A DNA stretch of 64,000 nt. Origin: Pantanalinema sp. GBBB05. GTDB lineage: Bacteria; Cyanobacteriota; Cyanobacteriia; Leptolyngbyales; Leptolyngbyaceae. Positions 45,250-54,782 of this stretch are shown here, one piece after another. The stretch spans positions 62,001 to 126,000 of the forward strand of contig VRZD01000007.1 in the NCBI GenBank assembly GCA_016743235.1, read 5' to 3'. Below the pieces are notes generated by a model. It ran no database searches. It was not told where the DNA came from and saw only the letters and a program-made list of their open reading frames with translations. Position 1 is the stretch's first letter, and every line of letters begins with the position of its first letter. The position numbers and the translations under genes are program-made.

Positions 45250-46986
45250 CTATGGTGACGGAACCACCACAGGCTCCGGCGTAGTCGTTGCAGATGGCAT
45301 GGTTGGACTGGGGAGTGGGGCAGGGTTACCCGCCTTTTGTAAGCCCACGAAGGCATCATACCGACTGGTGCGGCTATCCGTGATCGCCGCCGTTACCCCG
45401 ATCGATTTAATCGCAGCAACCAGTTCCCGATTCCCAGGGGGTAATTGCAAAATCGGTAGGCGCTTGGCATTCACCGCTTGATCGACGTTCATATAGAACT
45501 GCCCGTTGTGCGAATTTAGCCCTGGCGGCATGGCTTGTTTAAAGGCATCACTTCCAGCTAAGGTGATGGCTGGTTTGGGCAGAATGGCACTAGCGATCGG
45601 GGCGCCTAAGGACAGAAATGCGACGTTGTTATCCAACCAGCCGTGAGTCACGGTGGAGCCACCCAACGGTAACGTCCAATTGGTGACATTCTGTCCGGCA
45701 ACTTGCGCCGCTTCTACCTTGACCTTGTACTTATTCGTCATGGCATCATCCAGCTTTTTCAACGCTGTTTCAGCCGCTCGGCGATCGCTGGCTTGCACCA
45801 TGAAGAGCAAACTAAAGGGTAGGTTGGGCGGACTTCCGGGTGGCGCCGAAACGAGTGCCAGAGAAAACTCGCCATCCATCCAGTTGACAAAATCCTGATC
45901 CCAATCCAACTCGACCGTGCTTTTGATTGCACTTCGCAGTCCATCCGGTGGAATGGGGGAGACGGGACTAGTCGCGGCTCCTTCTACATACTGCTGCCAG
46001 AACTGCTTTAGACTTCCCCCCGATACCATCATTAAGGTATCAGCAGGCAGACGATCGGGCATCATCCGGGCATTGTTCTTGCCGTTATATTTCCGTTCAC
46101 TATCCGGTCGTAACCAGGACACACTCTTAAACTGAATCCCCTCTGCTTCTAAATCAGCCGTGGCAGCGAGGCCCTGATTCTGCTGCATCTGCGCCAAATT
46201 CTCTGGGGTGAGGGTTCTACCCGCATTATTAGCAGTCACCATTGCCGCGATCGGCAAATTGACATAGACCTTGCCAAAGGGTTGCTCGGTCGAAATCCGT
46301 CCTAAGGCTTGGTTGTAGCCGGGAGTTGCCGCTAAATTCGGACCGCCCTGGTACGTATCGATCGCTTTATCCGTCGCTTTCGGGTCAGTCGTTACCAGTA
46401 AATATTTGCCATCCAATGCCGCTACCGAAATCTTTTGGGTAGCTGTGGCAGGAGACTCTTTAATTTCCACCCCTTTATAGTTACGGGTGACTAATTTGCC
46501 TGTTTGGGGGCGAGGCTTTTCTAATAATTGCTTCGCTTGCAACGCATCCCGAATTGGCAACACGGCAATCACCGCTTGTTGCTGCGGGACTGGCGGGGGC
46601 GTTCCAGGTGTAGTAGAGGCAGGAGGCAGATAGGGGGCTAAAAACGCCACCGAAACTTCATTGCCAATCCAGGGCTGGATATCTTGCTGGTAGTCAAATC
46701 CATTTGCCGTCAAAACTCGATCGCGCACCTGCGCCAGATTTTTATCAAATGCTGCCTGACTTTGGGGGGTGCCAAATTCTCGCAATTGCTGCCACTGTCC
46801 TTGGTCGGTGGTCACCGCGATCGTCATCAACGCATCCTGCGGAATCACTTCTGCTCCCACGGGCAAATCCTCAGGGCTTGCCTTCGGCTGACTCAAAAAC
46901 CAGTAGGCAGCTCCACCGCCACCAATCAATACTGCCGCTGTCCCAACGGTGAGCAGGAGGGGAAACTTCTTCTTTGTTTCAACCAT
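45250..46986 (-). CDS. DUF3352 membrane-anchored protein
   Basis: 578 residues from ATG 46986 (MVETKKKFPLLLTVGTAAVL). Frame extension to 47124 adds an unlikely leader without an SD. One N-terminal membrane anchor (LLLTVGTAAVLIGGGGAAYW) is followed by a large extracytoplasmic DUF3352 region: EDLPVGAEVIPQDALMTIAV, FDYQQDIQPWIGNEVSVAFL, KLVTRNYKGVEIKE, DRLPADTLMMVSGGSLKQFW. The function of the family is unknown. The C-terminus is Pro/Thr-rich. It is common in cyanobacteria. It is separated from ccsA by about 120 bases on the same strand. Confidence 0.8.
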   Translation of the reverse strand: MVETKKKFPLLLTVGTAAVLIGGGGAAYWFLSQPKASPEDLPVGAEVIPQDALMTIAVTTDQGQWQQLREFGTPQSQAAFDKNLAQVRDRVLTANGFDYQQDIQPWIGNEVSVAFLAPYLPPASTTPGTPPPVPQQQAVIAVLPIRDALQAKQLLEKPRPQTGKLVTRNYKGVEIKESPATATQKISVAALDGKYLLVTTDPKATDKAIDTYQGGPNLAATPGYNQALGRISTEQPFGKVYVNLPIAAMVTANNAGRTLTPENLAQMQQNQGLAATADLEAEGIQFKSVSWLRPDSERKYNGKNNARMMPDRLPADTLMMVSGGSLKQFWQQYVEGAATSPVSPIPPDGLRSAIKSTVELDWDQDFVNWMDGEFSLALVSAPPGSPPNLPFSLLFMVQASDRRAAETALKKLDDAMTNKYKVKVEAAQVAGQNVTNWTLPLGGSTVTHGWLDNNVAFLSLGAPIASAILPKPAITLAGSDAFKQAMPPGLNSHNGQFYMNVDQAVNAKRLPILQLPPGNRELVAAIKSIGVTAAITDSRTSRYDAFVGLQKAGNPAPLPSPTMPSATTTPEPVVVPSP

Positions 46987-47127
46987 AGGAATTAGGCTTA
47001 TTCTCGCTCTATCTACAGGCAACGCCCTTGTCACTCTAGCAAACCTCATGCCAAATGAAGCTAGAGAGATCCGGAAAGTCTCTAACCTACTTGAGCGATT
47101 AAATTGCTGAAGCACCGACGGCAAAAT

Positions 47128-48273
47128 TTACCGATGGGCAAAGCGGCGGTAGAGCGTGTCCCGTTGTTGATAGGGACGATCGAGAGACGCGATCGCCTGT
47201 TGCAAATCGGCAACCTCCAGACAAGTGCCGCCCTGAGCGCCTGCCATGCTGGTGATATGTTCTTCCATCAGAGTCCCACCCAAGTCATTACACCCCCAGG
47301 TCAGGGCTTCGGTGGCTCCCGCTAACCCCAATTTCACCCAACTCGGTTGATGGTTAGGAATCCAGCGCCCCAAGAACAACCGAGCGACGGCAGTCAGTAA
47401 TAAGGCATCGGCTAAAACGGGTTGATCGCGTCCTACCCGACGCCGTAAGGGTTTTGGTGCTTCCTGTCCGACAAAGGGCAGCAAAATAAATTCCGTAATC
47501 CGGGCAGGGTAGCCTTCCGCGATCGCCCGGTGTTGTAGCGATCGCAAGTGGTGCAAATGGCGGATCTGCTGTTCTGGGGTTTCAATATGCCCAGATAACA
47601 TGGTGCTAGTGGTGGGTAGCCCGTGTTGGTGTGCCAGGCTAATAATCTCTAACCAGGTTGCTGTATCCAGTTTTTCGGGACAAAGTACCTGCCGGACTCG
47701 ATCGTCTAAGACTTCAGCCGCTGTGCCAGGTAACGAATCCACTCCAGTATCCCGTAGCGCCACAATCACATCCGCATAGGCATAGCCATCTTCCCGCGCA
47801 ATAAATTGCACTTCTTGCGGGGAAAAGGCATGCAGATGCAGGTGAGGATATGTTGTTTTAATCGCTTCAATAATGCGCTGGTAGTAGGCGAGTGAAGTTC
47901 CCTGATGTTTCGCTTGCGGATTCAGTCCGCCTTGCATACAGATTTCTGTAGCTCCACGTTGCACTGCATCGGCAGCTTTTTCCAGAATCTGTTCTAGATC
48001 AAGCCAAAACGCGCCATCATCGCCCTCGTCGCGGCGAAAAGCACAGAAACTACAATGTTGCTCACAGATATTGGTGAAATTGATGTTGCGGTTCACCACA
48101 TAGGTCACCGTGTCCCCAACTAATTGCCGTCGCAGTTGGTCAGCAGCTTGTTGGATTTGCCCGATCGCTTCTGGAGATCGGACTTCTAATAAAGCCAGTC
48201 CGTCAGCTGCCGACAGATCATCACCGGCTAGAGCGCGATCGAGATGATCAGCTATCAACGCTTCACTATTCAT
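47128..48273 (-). CDS. cofH: FO synthase subunit 2 (radical SAM)
   Basis: 381 residues. The radical SAM cluster motif is CEQHCSFC (C-x3-C-x2-C) in [42 protein letters not shown] and the C-terminal [13 protein letters not shown] are typical of CofH, which joins tyrosine-derived 4-hydroxybenzyl to the pyrimidine to start 8-hydroxy-5-deazaflavin (FO) synthesis. In cyanobacteria FO is the antenna of class I photolyase rather than a precursor of F420. CofG is not in the window. The gene overlaps the end of the KaiB-domain gene by 8 bases, so the two are cotranscribed. Confidence 0.88.
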   Translation of the reverse strand: MNSEALIADHLDRALAGDDLSAADGLALLEVRSPEAIGQIQQAADQLRRQLVGDTVTYVVNRNINFTNICEQHCSFCAFRRDEGDDGAFWLDLEQILEKAADAVQRGATEICMQGGLNPQAKHQGTSLAYYQRIIEAIKTTYPHLHLHAFSPQEVQFIAREDGYAYADVIVALRDTGVDSLPGTAAEVLDDRVRQVLCPEKLDTATWLEIISLAHQHGLPTTSTMLSGHIETPEQQIRHLHHLRSLQHRAIAEGYPARITEFILLPFVGQEAPKPLRRRVGRDQPVLADALLLTAVARLFLGRWIPNHQPSWVKLGLAGATEALTWGCNDLGGTLMEEHITSMAGAQGGTCLEVADLQQAIASLDRPYQQRDTLYRRFAHR

Positions 48274-49036
48274 CGGCTACTTGTAATAGTCCTAATAATT
48301 GGTCGGTGTTTTCTAAATTGCCAACAATACGGCGGACAGGTTGAGGCCAGACCCGCATTAAGGTTGGTGTGGCAAAGACCTGATCGAGTTCTGCCTGATC
48401 AGGATGCTGGGAAACATCAATGACTTTTAAGGTATAGGGCTGACCCAGCGATTCCTCCAGAAGCTGATGGAGCTTGTGCAGAGTGCGCTCAGTTGCCATA
48501 CTGTAACCCGACACAAACAATCTTAGGACATGCCCCTGGGTTTCTGAAGTCCCAAGGCTGGGCTCCCCAATCCTGGTTCTGAGGGCTGGAGCTGAGTGGA
48601 TGTCTGGTTCGGCAGTTTTGTATTGCACTAACAAATCGTGATTTTCCCATAACTGCGGGAACTGCTGACGATAGGTAGACAAGACGATTGGGTCACAAAA
48701 CTCTTTCCAGGGTGGCGTAGCTTGCCAGATCACACCATCAGTTTTGAATACCACATTCAGCAAACTTTGATAGCGCAATACAGGTAAAGCCGCTTCTGCT
48801 GTCGTTTGCAGTTGCTGGGTGTGGGGATCCAACCAGCGATCGATCGTGGCAGCGTAGCAGGGAACCAAAAAATGAGGGGGTTCTGGCAAATCTAACAATT
48901 GCTGAAACACCCCACAAAGGTGGATATGCCATCGCGACTGTTTATATGGATCGATACAGTAAACCAAATCTCCCCCAGGGGTAAACAGTGCGATTCCTTT
49001 AAACACCCTGGGAGAGCTATTCACGATTGGATTCAA
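48266..49036 (-). CDS. KaiB-domain protein with unique N-terminal region
   Basis: 256 residues. Residues about 170-250 are a KaiB-like thioredoxin fold: [60 protein letters not shown] match KaiB (ALKVIDV, ATPTL, PPVRRIIGDL). The first about 150 residues are a separate domain ([40 protein letters not shown]) not found in clock KaiB; I recall it from other cyanobacterial KaiB-like proteins. It resembles the SasA sensor idea of a KaiB-fold adaptor, without a kinase. The overlap with cofH suggests a link to light-related cofactor synthesis. Confidence 0.8.
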   Translation of the reverse strand: MNPIVNSSPRVFKGIALFTPGGDLVYCIDPYKQSRWHIHLCGVFQQLLDLPEPPHFLVPCYAATIDRWLDPHTQQLQTTAEAALPVLRYQSLLNVVFKTDGVIWQATPPWKEFCDPIVLSTYRQQFPQLWENHDLLVQYKTAEPDIHSAPALRTRIGEPSLGTSETQGHVLRLFVSGYSMATERTLHKLHQLLEESLGQPYTLKVIDVSQHPDQAELDQVFATPTLMRVWPQPVRRIVGNLENTDQLLGLLQVADE

Positions 49037-49056
49037 CGGTCGTTTCCTAACGGTTG

Positions 49057-50457
49057 TTAGACTCGTCCTCGTAGTGCCTGAGCCATTTCGTTTGGCTTCG
49101 GCGACATTTCTAAGGCTGTCTCTTCCGTAATCCGTCCGGCTTCGTACAGCTTATAGAGGGACTGGTTCATCGTACACATACCGTCAAAGGTACATCTGGG
49201 AATGATTTGTTCGATTTCCTCGATCTCGCCCCGACGAATAAAGTCTTTGATGGCATCTGTATTGATCATAATGTCATGGAAAGCCGCCCGCTTACCATCC
49301 GTCGTGCGGCACAACCCCTGAGCGATTACGGCTACTAATGATTCTGCCAACGAGACCCGCATGGGGGCCTGTTGTTCGGGCTCATACAGTTGTAACACCC
49401 GCTCGATCGTCTTCACAGCACTATTCGTGTGGAGGGTTCCCATGACCAAGTGTCCGGTTTGGGCAGCTTTTAGGGCGGTACTGACCGTTTCCTTGTCCCG
49501 CATTTCACCCACCAGAATCAAATCTGGGTCTTCCCGCAAAGCGGCCTTCAGGGCATTATCAAACTTGCGGGTATGGATGCCTACTTCCCGGTGTTTAATC
49601 AGCGATTTTTGGCTGCGATGGACGAATTCAATCGGATCCTCGATCGTAATAATGTGCTTCGGCATTTCCTTGTTGATGTAGTCAATCATGGCTGCCATCG
49701 TTGTGGATTTACCGGAACCTGTTGGACCTGTGACCAGAATCAGCCCTTTGTGATAGTGGCAAATATCCTTAAAAACGGGCGGTAAGTTCAGCTGCTCCAG
49801 CGTCAAAATTTTCAGTGGAATCAACCGCAAGACCATAGCTGGACCGCGCAAAGAATCAAAAATATTGATCCGTACCCGCGCGAACTCATACTGGGTGGCA
49901 CCGTCGAAGTCCAGTGTATCTTCAAACTTCCGAATTTCTTCGTCGGTCAGAATTTCTCGTAACCAGCTCATAAAGGTTTCGCGATCGGTTTCTGGCCAAT
50001 CGGTGGGATCCATTTCCCCCCGATTGCGGTACCGAGGCACTTCTCCTACGCCCAAGTGAACGTCAGAATATCCCTTGTCGTAAGCTGTTCGTACTAGTTC
50101 TGCTAAAGTAGGTGAACCATGGGTAGGACCAGCACTCCGCCGATGGGGAGCTGGGGGAGCTGCTGGACGATGCCCTGATGCAGGTGGAGCGGCTGGTGCA
50201 GAGGCAACCATGGTTGGCGGTGACGCCGGGGGAGGTGCCGCTTGAGAAGATATCATGGTGGGAGTGCCGCCCGCCCCTGGTGCATGGGATGAAATCATAG
50301 TCGGTGGGGAGGCAGAGGAAGACAGAGGCGAGGTCATCTGCTGTGTTGCTGCCACAGTTGCGCCGCTATTGGTTGCCGTATATCTAGGAGGCGGAGGTGC
50401 TGGGGGAACACGGGGCGGTGGTGGGGGTGAGCCAGGCGGACGCTGCGATTCTGTCAT
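49057..50457 (-). CDS. pilT: type IV pilus retraction ATPase PilT
   Basis: 466 residues. Walker A LVTGPTGSGKSTTMAAMI, Asp box HIITIEDPIEFVHRSQKSLI, Walker B DPDLILVGEMRD and the His box TLHTNSAVKTIERV identify a PilT retraction motor; AIRExxxx-type C-terminal patch is not obvious. The N-terminal about 115 residues are Pro/Ala/Ser-rich (PPGSPPPPPRVPPAPPPPRY and TMISS repeats), an extension longer than in classical PilT. It acts at the cytoplasmic face in twitching motility and phototaxis. An upstream 400-base gap holds its promoter. Confidence 0.92.
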   Translation of the reverse strand: MTESQRPPGSPPPPPRVPPAPPPPRYTATNSGATVAATQQMTSPLSSSASPPTMISSHAPGAGGTPTMISSQAAPPPASPPTMVASAPAAPPASGHRPAAPPAPHRRSAGPTHGSPTLAELVRTAYDKGYSDVHLGVGEVPRYRNRGEMDPTDWPETDRETFMSWLREILTDEEIRKFEDTLDFDGATQYEFARVRINIFDSLRGPAMVLRLIPLKILTLEQLNLPPVFKDICHYHKGLILVTGPTGSGKSTTMAAMIDYINKEMPKHIITIEDPIEFVHRSQKSLIKHREVGIHTRKFDNALKAALREDPDLILVGEMRDKETVSTALKAAQTGHLVMGTLHTNSAVKTIERVLQLYEPEQQAPMRVSLAESLVAVIAQGLCRTTDGKRAAFHDIMINTDAIKDFIRRGEIEEIEQIIPRCTFDGMCTMNQSLYKLYEAGRITEETALEMSPKPNEMAQALRGRV

Positions 50458-50865
50458 GGTTATTTCTCCACGAAAGCTGTTAGAGGCAAGAACGGTGGGA
50501 TGTCTACAAAAGACCTGCGCCAGTCATGAAGCAGCAACAGTAAATTAGCCCAAGAAGAGGTTGAGATGAATGGAGCCAATCAGCTACCAAATAACTAAAG
50601 CTAAACTACAATTACCCAGCTTATTTTCACTAAAGATAGCAGATGTCTTTACAGTGTAGAGTTTTCCCTAAATTCTGCTGGTTCTATCAGTCCTAATCGC
50701 TTCAGCCTAACTTCTGTAAAGAAAAAATTATTGAAAGCTTACAAAAGTTACGAAAAGAAAGAATTGTCATCGGGGCGTGGTGGAGCAGAGTAGAGGCGAT
50801 CGTGGCAGGTTACAGCGATGGTGAGGCTAGGTGACAAAGTTCGTGAGTTCTGAGGAGATCAGGTT
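50458..50865. other. intergenic gap between divergent genes
   Basis: About 400 bases between pilT (minus) and a small plus-strand gene. A+T-rich around 50640-50770, with TTTACAGTGTAGAGTT near 50650 and TTCTGTAAAGAAAA near 50713 as possible promoter-like tracts. No gene and no strong hairpin seen. Confidence 0.4.
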
Positions 50866-51054
50866 ATGAGTGAATTAACCGCTTGGTATATTGTGAAGCA
50901 GCCGAATGGGCAATGTGCCATTCAGCCACACAGTCAACTCGGAGAAGCATCGACGACCCAGGCAGAGGAACGGTGGGGACCGTATGCTTCTGAGCAAGAA
51001 GCGATCGCCCGCCGAGTCGGATTGATTCGAGCCGGCAAATGCCAGCCAGTCTGA
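50866..51054 (+). CDS. small conserved-looking cyanobacterial protein
   Basis: 62 residues: LTAWYIVKQPNGQCAIQPHS, then ERWGPYASEQEAIARRVGLI and RAGKCQPV. The pattern of a short WYIVK strand, a WGPYxSxxEAI hairpin and a RVGLIRAGKCQP end is one I have seen repeatedly in cyanobacterial genomes, without a known role. A TGAGGAG-like SD lies just before ATG 50866. It stands convergent to the S41 protease gene, 27 bases between the stops. Confidence 0.65.
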   Translation: MSELTAWYIVKQPNGQCAIQPHSQLGEASTTQAEERWGPYASEQEAIARRVGLIRAGKCQPV

Positions 51055-51081
51055 GGAGGAGGCTAGAACAGCCGCGTTCTC

Positions 51082-52476
51082 CTATTCCTGCACCACAACA
51101 GGTTGATTCTTCAGCTGAGCTCTCGGTGCTTGCTGAGTTTTAGCAATTTGCTGATTTAACACTTCCAGCGCCTTAGCGTACTGGGGATCCGCTACTGTGC
51201 CAATCTGATCGCGATCGCCACTTAACGCTTTCCGCTGTTCCTCGGTCAGTTTGACTTCCACATCGGGATCAATGCCATGCTTATTGATATCCCGCCCTTT
51301 CGGAGTGAGATATTTGGCGATCGTGACGGCTAATCCTGAGCCATCTGGTAAGCCGCGTACCGATTGCACTAAGCCTTTGCCAAATGTCTTCGTACCTACT
51401 AGAACTGCCCGCTTATTATCCTGCAATGCGCCCGACAGGATCTCGCTAGCACTGGCTGAACCGCCATCGACCATAACCACCAAGGGTTTATCGGTCAACG
51501 CTCGACCTTCTGACTGGGCTCGACTTTGCTCACCCTGCCGATTGACAGTGGACACGATCGCTCCGCTCTTTAGCCACATCCGGGCAATATCAATGCTAGT
51601 GTCCAACAAGCCACCGGGATTAGAGCGGAGATCGAGGATATAGCCTGCCACGTTTTGTTTTTCCAGGCTTTCGATCGCTTTCCGCATATCGGTGGGAGCA
51701 TTGGCGCTAAATTGCACCAGGCGGATATACCCGACCCCACCATTATTGGAATTTTGGCGATAGCTAGAGCGAACCGGATGAATTTCGATTCGGGCCCGTT
51801 TAATCGTGAAGTCCATCGGCTTGTTGCCCCGCAAAATGGATAACTTCACTTTTGTATTGACTGGACCCCGAATTAACGTGACGGCTTTATTGACATCCAT
51901 TCCTTCGGTGCTGATGCCGTCAATACTGGTGATGATGTCTTTGGCTAAAATTCCGGCAGAGAAGGCAGGAGAATCTTCGATCGGCGCAATCACCGTCAGC
52001 TTCTTGGTTTTTTCGTCTGCTGCCAGTTGAATCCCTACCCCAGTCAGTTCACCTGAGGTATCAATCTGCATACTCTTGAACTCATCTGGATCCATGAAGC
52101 GGGTATAAGGATCATCTAGTTGCTTCAGCATTTCCCGGATGGCTTTATACGCATCCTCACGGTTGGTATAAGAGCGATTCAGGTATTGTTTCCGGAGTCC
52201 TTTCCAGTCTTTTTGGTTAAAGGTGGCATCGACATAGTTGCGATCGACGATTTGCCACACTTCATCGACTAATTCCTTAGGACTCTGGCGGAATAATGCT
52301 TGGAGTGACAGCATTGACATTGGCTGCAAAGAGCCATCACTTGCCGTGACTTCTCCAGAACTCTCACGCAAAAAGGCTTGCCCTTTATATAAATAGAGTC
52401 CAGCGGCTGTGACGGTCACAGAAGTAACAGCAACGGCTGCTGCCCCAAGAACAAACCCACGTTTTTTAATGACCAT
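51082..52476 (-). CDS. carboxyl-terminal processing protease (S41)
   Basis: 464 residues. An N-terminal hydrophobic segment (GAAAVAVTSVTVTAAGLYLY) targets it across the membrane. A PDZ domain (about 130-215: GIQLAADEKTKKLTVIAPIE, AGILAKDIITSIDG) precedes the S41 catalytic core with the Ser in GSASASEILSGAL and the Lys in KTFGKGLVQSV. Cyanobacterial members (CtpA/B/C) include the enzyme that trims the D1 precursor of photosystem II; which paralogue this is cannot be read here. Its start region faces the ispG terminator. Confidence 0.9.
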   Translation of the reverse strand: MVIKKRGFVLGAAAVAVTSVTVTAAGLYLYKGQAFLRESSGEVTASDGSLQPMSMLSLQALFRQSPKELVDEVWQIVDRNYVDATFNQKDWKGLRKQYLNRSYTNREDAYKAIREMLKQLDDPYTRFMDPDEFKSMQIDTSGELTGVGIQLAADEKTKKLTVIAPIEDSPAFSAGILAKDIITSIDGISTEGMDVNKAVTLIRGPVNTKVKLSILRGNKPMDFTIKRARIEIHPVRSSYRQNSNNGGVGYIRLVQFSANAPTDMRKAIESLEKQNVAGYILDLRSNPGGLLDTSIDIARMWLKSGAIVSTVNRQGEQSRAQSEGRALTDKPLVVMVDGGSASASEILSGALQDNKRAVLVGTKTFGKGLVQSVRGLPDGSGLAVTIAKYLTPKGRDINKHGIDPDVEVKLTEEQRKALSGDRDQIGTVADPQYAKALEVLNQQIAKTQQAPRAQLKNQPVVVQE

Positions 52477-52593
52477 GATCGTGAATGCTGAGAGTGACTG
52501 TGGAGGTTATGCCCAATCTAGCACAGGCAGTGGTGGGCAATCAGATGTTCATTATTCCTTTCAACATCTGGGGATTGCCTCAGGATTAATCCT

Positions 52594-52623
52594 AAAAAAG
52601 GACGTTACGCAACGTCCTTTTTT
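52594..52623 (-). terminator. bidirectional intrinsic terminator after ispG
   Basis: AAAAAA, then GGACGTT (52600-52606), loop ACGC, AACGTCC (52611-52617) and TTTTTT. The tracts on both sides make it work in either direction; it lies 33 bases after the ispG stop on the minus strand and so mainly ends ispG transcripts before the S41 protease gene. Confidence 0.85.
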
Positions 52624-52655
52624 GTTATAGGAATTGATAATGCTTGATGAGCGAA

Positions 52656-53879
52656 TTATTTGGGATCAATCCAGCGTCCATCAGCCTTAATTAGATTAAT
52701 TAGCTCCTGAACACCTTCTGCTTCGGGTACGCGCTTAATCTCTTCCCGACCCCGATATAAGGAAATGTATCCAGCCTGTTTGCCCACATAGCCATAATCG
52801 GCATCTGCCATTTCTCCAGGTCCATTCACAATGCAGCCCATGACCGCAATATTCAGTCCGGTCAAATGGTTTGTAGCGTCCCGGACTTTGTGCAAGACCT
52901 CTTCTAGATTAAACAAGGTGCGACCGCAGGAAGGGCAAGCAACATACTCGACCATCGTGCGCCGCAGTCCCAGTGCTTGCAGAATACTGTAGCAAACAGG
53001 AATTTCTTTTTCTGGTGCTTCAGTCAAGGAGACCCGGATAGTATCCCCAATTCCTTCTGCTAAAAGCGTCCCAATGCCAGCGGTAGACTTGATCCGACCA
53101 TATTCGCCATCTCCCGCTTCAGTGACGCCTAAATGTAAGGGGTAGTCCATACCCAGCTCGTCCATCCGCTGTACCATCAGGCGGTTTGCCGCGATCATCA
53201 CGGGAACTCTGGAGGCTTTGAGTGAAATTTCTAAATCATAGAAATTGAAGGATTCACACATGCGAATGAACTCTAAAGCGGATTCCACCATGCCTTCGGG
53301 AGTATCACCGTAGGTAAATAACATCCGTTCTGCCAGCGACCCATGATTCACCCCAATCCGCATGGATTTGCCTTGATCCCGTAGGGATACAACTAGAGGT
53401 TCCAAGGTTTCCCGAATTTTTTCACCAATATCATCAAACTCGGTCTTGGTGTATTCAGTCCGGTTCGGGTTGGGTTTTTCAAACACATACAACCCTGGAT
53501 TAATTCGGACATTGTCTACATAGTTCGCCACTTCTAAAGCGATTTTCATGCCGTTATGATGCACATCAGCGACGAGTGGCACAGGTAGATAGGTTTTGTG
53601 CAGCCGATCGCGAATTTCTTCCATGGCTTTGGCATGGGCCATGCTAGGAACTGTGACTCGAACAATTTCACAGCCAATTTCGTGCAACCGACGAATTGCT
53701 GCTACTGATCCTTCAATGTCCAGCGTGTCTTCGTTAATCATGGACTGAACGGCAACAGGATGCCCCCCTCCGATCGTGATGCTGCCCACGGGAACCGGAC
53801 GGGTTTTGCGGCGGGGAATTGATGTATCGGTAGAGTACCGAGGGGTGGTAGGGGAAGGGGGACTAGGCAGCGTTTGCAT
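52656..53879 (-). CDS. ispG: 4-hydroxy-3-methylbut-2-enyl diphosphate synthase
   Basis: 407 residues; MEP-pathway enzyme that converts MEcPP to HMBPP with a [4Fe-4S] cluster, feeding carotenoid, chlorophyll and quinone synthesis. Family blocks are clear: [58 protein letters not shown], the cluster cysteines in [13 protein letters not shown] and in [20 protein letters not shown]. Length is typical of the cyanobacterial/ferredoxin-dependent form. Monocistronic, with a terminator directly downstream. Confidence 0.96.
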   Translation of the reverse strand: MQTLPSPPSPTTPRYSTDTSIPRRKTRPVPVGSITIGGGHPVAVQSMINEDTLDIEGSVAAIRRLHEIGCEIVRVTVPSMAHAKAMEEIRDRLHKTYLPVPLVADVHHNGMKIALEVANYVDNVRINPGLYVFEKPNPNRTEYTKTEFDDIGEKIRETLEPLVVSLRDQGKSMRIGVNHGSLAERMLFTYGDTPEGMVESALEFIRMCESFNFYDLEISLKASRVPVMIAANRLMVQRMDELGMDYPLHLGVTEAGDGEYGRIKSTAGIGTLLAEGIGDTIRVSLTEAPEKEIPVCYSILQALGLRRTMVEYVACPSCGRTLFNLEEVLHKVRDATNHLTGLNIAVMGCIVNGPGEMADADYGYVGKQAGYISLYRGREEIKRVPEAEGVQELINLIKADGRWIDPK

Positions 53880-54161
53880 ACGTGATGGTTAATTTCTGTC
53901 GCAAGAATTGGCGATGAACAATTCCAGTCAAGTCGATCGCAATTAGTAAATCACGAGCGGCGAATTGCTAATACCTTCAGATTGCCATAGAAGGGTTAAA
54001 TTTTGACGATCGTCATTAGAGTTTGCTGAGCAAATTGGCGAAGTACGGAGCCGACTTTTGGGGCTGAGATACATTTGACACCAAACTTTAACTTTGCGAT
54101 TAAAATTAATGCAACGGGTGAATTAAGAACGGGTGATCTAGTTTGGGATGTCGAGGTCGCT

Positions 54162-54713
54162 ATGCATATCTTCCGTCGTGTTTGGGACTCTTTAGGCTTT
54201 GGGGAACAGTTTGATGGTGCCGATTACGAGTATGAGTACGATGAGGCAGATTACTCGCCGGATGACGCCTTACAAGATGAAATGATGCTGAATCGGGAGC
54301 GATCAGCGCCAGCCAATGTCCCCCCCAGTAATGTGATCGGGATGCCCAACCGAAATGGCGGACGATCGGAAATGGTGTTGTTACAACCGCGATCGTTTGA
54401 AGAAATGCCTCAGGTGATCACGTTGCTGCGGGAGCGGAAGTCAGTGATTGTGAATCTGATCCTGATGGATCCCGATCAGGCGCAGCGCAGTGTTGATTTT
54501 GTGGCGGGTGGTGTATATGCGATCGATGGTCACCAGGAGCGGTTAGGAGAAAATATCTTCCTGTTTACGCCGAGTGTGGTGCAGATCTCGTCATATTCAC
54601 CTGTAGCCGCCGCTCCTCCGGTTCGTGCTCCTCTGCCATCACCACCATCGATTTCACCAACAATTACCACCTCGATTGCCCATCCCCCGGAAGGACAGTA
54701 TCGGGCACAGTAA
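54162..54713 (+). CDS. sepF: cell division protein SepF
   Basis: 183 residues from ATG 54162 ([20 protein letters not shown]), chosen because GAGG precedes it and SepF proteins begin with such an amphipathic membrane-binding helix. The frame open from 54075 would add 29 unlikely residues. An acidic linker ([15 protein letters not shown]) leads to the SepF core: [60 protein letters not shown]. SepF (Cdv2) tethers FtsZ to the membrane in cyanobacteria and Gram-positives. The Pro-rich tail is variable. It is followed by a clear terminator. Confidence 0.92.
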   Translation: MHIFRRVWDSLGFGEQFDGADYEYEYDEADYSPDDALQDEMMLNRERSAPANVPPSNVIGMPNRNGGRSEMVLLQPRSFEEMPQVITLLRERKSVIVNLILMDPDQAQRSVDFVAGGVYAIDGHQERLGENIFLFTPSVVQISSYSPVAAAPPVRAPLPSPPSISPTITTSIAHPPEGQYRAQ

Positions 54714-54750
54714 GGGCATTGTCGATCGCGGCGCTAGTCAACCGATCAAG

Positions 54751-54777
54751 GAGGGGGATGAAGCTCCCCCTATTTTT
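54751..54777 (+). terminator. intrinsic terminator of sepF
   Basis: AGGGGGA (54752-54758), loop TGAAGC, TCCCCCT (54765-54771), then ATTTTTG. It sits 38 bases after the sepF stop and just before the convergent hemA stop. Confidence 0.85.
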
Positions 54778-54782
54778 GTCAT

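Noticed and set aside
54075..54161. N-terminal extension of SepF
   Set aside because: The 29 extra residues do not fit SepF, whose amphipathic helix begins at MHIFRR; ATG 54162 has its own SD.
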